5,579 nt of DNA. Source: CAZFCK01 sp964517355 (GTDB taxonomy: Bacteria > Desulfobacterota > Desulfovibrionia > Desulfovibrionales > Desulfovibrionaceae). Where the stretch lies: positions 1 through 5,579 of the forward strand of contig CAZFCK010000279.1 in the NCBI GenBank assembly GCA_964517355.1. The letters are read 5' to 3'. The notes under the pieces were generated by a model. It had not been told where the DNA came from and ran no database searches. It saw only the letters and a list, made by a program, of their open reading frames with translations. A program made the position numbers and the translations under genes. Of this stretch, positions 5,533-5,579 are shown in pieces (within the stretch, counting starts at the first letter, position 1; every line of letters begins with the position of its first letter).

Positions 5533-5575
5533 CCGGCGTCCAGGGGCCTCCCCTGGTCGTCGTGCGGGCGCGAAA
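5533..5575 (-). repeat. Right copy of 43-bp terminal inverted repeat
   Basis: This is an exact inverted copy of positions 1-43, including the 7-bp internal hairpin (here at 5540-5556). Only four bases (GCCC) lie beyond it, and none lie beyond the left copy, so a flanking target-site duplication cannot be tested. The full identity of the copies over 43 bases means they are recent, kept identical by exchange or selection, or produced by an assembly edge. Confidence 0.9.
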
Positions 5576-5579
5576 GCCC

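Noticed and set aside
1..5579. CRISPR array, tRNA, rRNA or transposase gene
   Set aside because: No regularly spaced direct repeats, no cloverleaf, no rRNA-like sequence and no transposase or integrase motifs were seen on either strand.

Overview
The window carries a compact three-gene formate dehydrogenase operon on the + strand: fdhA (molybdopterin catalytic subunit, Tat-exported), fdhB (iron-sulfur subunit) and an fdhE-type accessory gene. The GC-rich coding sequence, the soluble two-subunit FdhAB architecture and the protein motifs point to a sulfate-reducing deltaproteobacterium of the Desulfovibrio group (Desulfobacterota). That placement comes from family recognition by eye, not from a search.

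Layout. Positions 1-43 hold a repeat with an internal hairpin. Positions 44-503 are a gene-free, AT-richer leader with several dyads, a large imperfect hairpin, a candidate sigma70-type promoter and a possible short leader ORF that ends inside the fdhA ribosome binding site. Then come fdhA (504-3545), a 23-base gap with a strong ribosome binding site, fdhB (3569-4300), a 65-base gap holding a 14-bp GC-rich hairpin, and fdhE (best start 4366, to 5325). A strong terminator-like hairpin follows at 5346-5393, then an AT-rich tail. Positions 5533-5575 are an exact inverted copy of the 43 bases at the left end.

How the genes work together. FdhA carries a twin-arginine signal, one [4Fe-4S] cluster motif and the bis-MGD cofactor folds. 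It should oxidise formate (or reduce CO2) in the periplasm and pass electrons to FdhB, which has cysteines for three more [4Fe-4S] clusters. FdhB has no signal peptide and no membrane anchor, so it probably crosses the membrane bound to FdhA, and the enzyme should be soluble. No cytochrome or membrane subunit is present here, so a periplasmic acceptor such as a c-type cytochrome would have to be encoded elsewhere. FdhE is a cytoplasmic CxxC-rich maturation factor.

Most notable points: the active-site position that is selenocysteine in most enzymes of this type is an ordinary TGC cysteine codon (residue 189); the operon is bracketed by perfect 43-bp inverted repeats at the very ends of the window; a hairpin separates the structural genes from the accessory gene; and the leader is unusually rich in dyad symmetry. 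I do not see a wholly new system. The genes are recognisable, and the novelty lies in the cysteine variant, the flanking repeats and the regulatory architecture.
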